64,000 nucleotides of DNA from Atriophallophorus winterbourni. Taxonomy: Eukaryota; Platyhelminthes; Trematoda; Plagiorchiida; Microphallidae. A program made the translations under genes and the position numbers. Below, piece by piece: positions 63,745 through 64,000 of the stretch (its first letter is position 1; each line of letters begins with the position of its first letter). The notes beneath the pieces are model-generated. The model did not search any database. It was not told the DNA's origin and saw nothing but the letters and a program-made list of their open reading frames with translations. The stretch is taken from NCBI GenBank assembly GCA_013407085.1, contig JACCGJ010001746.1:24287-88286 (forward strand). Reading direction: 5' to 3'.

Positions 63745-64000
63745 TACTTCACTTGACTTATTCCTGTGAACTGCTGTTGGAGCATAGGGCTGCAACAACG
63801 CCACGCCAGCGAACTCTGTCCTGGGCTGCTATCCTCAGCTGAGTCCATGTCATTCCGGCATCCTTCGCTTCGCTCACGACTGATCTTCTCCACGATTGCT
63901 TGGTCGTCCCACTTTCCTTTTACCTTGTGGATTCCAGTCTAGTGCTTGCCTAGTGACGTTATCAGCTGGTTTGCGGAGTGTGTGACCTATCCACCCCCAT
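63745..64000 (-). mobile_element. RTE-like LINE 3' end, running off the window
   Basis: On minus from the right edge: [14 protein letters not shown] text, [15 protein letters not shown], then TWTQLRIAAQDRVRW with VAALCSN. This is the classic RTE ORF2 C-terminus. Its 3' tail abuts the broken LTR at about 63742, so it inserted after the LTR element. Confidence 0.8.

Overview
The window is animal nuclear DNA, most likely from a digenean fluke (flatworm). Three metazoan host genes can be read through their splice sites. Two of them have introns of 27, 29 and 39 nt, the micro-intron style known from schistosomes and other flukes. The rest is AT-rich and packed with CR1-like and RTE-like LINEs, a Penelope-like element, SINE-like repeats and hammerhead-ribozyme repeats, which also fits a trematode. 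Species cannot be fixed from the sequence. A 1000-base run of N (32571-33570) shows that this is a draft scaffold.

Host genes. (1) A VGLL4-like TEAD cofactor lies on the minus strand from 14832 down to 2135. It has three coding exons of 707, 124 and 813 nt whose phases join without a break into 547 aa; two Tondu-type TEAD-binding motifs sit in exons 2 and 3. (2) MRPS25 (mitochondrial ribosomal protein mS25) is on the plus strand at 51278-51889: three exons, 181 aa. (3) FAM136A is on the minus strand at 52503-53069: three exons seen, with the initiator exon further upstream and not found. MRPS25 and FAM136A are two mitochondrial-protein genes arranged tail to tail about 0.6 kb apart.

Layout. 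1-1757: 3' half of an open CR1-like LINE. 2-15 kb: VGLL4 locus, with introns carrying hammerhead repeats and a 5'-truncated RTE with a clear 13-bp target duplication. 15-21.8 kb: hammerhead repeats and otherwise unrecognised DNA. 22-26.5 kb: several same-strand, partly permuted CR1 copies. 27-30.5 kb: mostly unrecognised. 30.6-32.6 kb: CR1 pieces running into the gap. 33.6-34.8 kb: an inverted pair of a third SINE-like family. 34.8-39.6 kb: a nearly complete CR1-like element with ORF1 and ORF2, broken by SINE copies. 39.6-43.4 kb: CR1 and SINE pieces. 44.3-49.6 kb: a nearly complete RTE-like LINE (minus) sandwiched between plus-strand RTE fragments. 51-53 kb: the two mitochondrial-protein genes. 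53.3-54.6 kb: RTE endonuclease remnant. 55.6-57.0 kb: a MULE-type DNA transposon with terminal inverted repeats. 57.05-58.3 kb: a Penelope-like element with a hammerhead motif downstream on the same strand. 59.4-60.5 kb: CR1 remnant. 61.46-63.74 kb: an internally deleted Ty3/Gypsy LTR element, cut at its 3' LTR by an RTE end that runs out of the window.

The most interesting signal is a family of hammerhead-ribozyme repeats in two subfamilies. They share the catalytic core, but stem II differs by compensatory changes. At two separate loci the repeats are tandem with exactly 241 bp between cores. One core with an intact catalytic sequence lies just downstream of the Penelope-like reverse transcriptase, which suggests these repeats are Penelope terminal repeats or retrozyme-like RNAs. 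The other notable signals are the 27- and 29-nt introns and the MULE with its inverted repeats.
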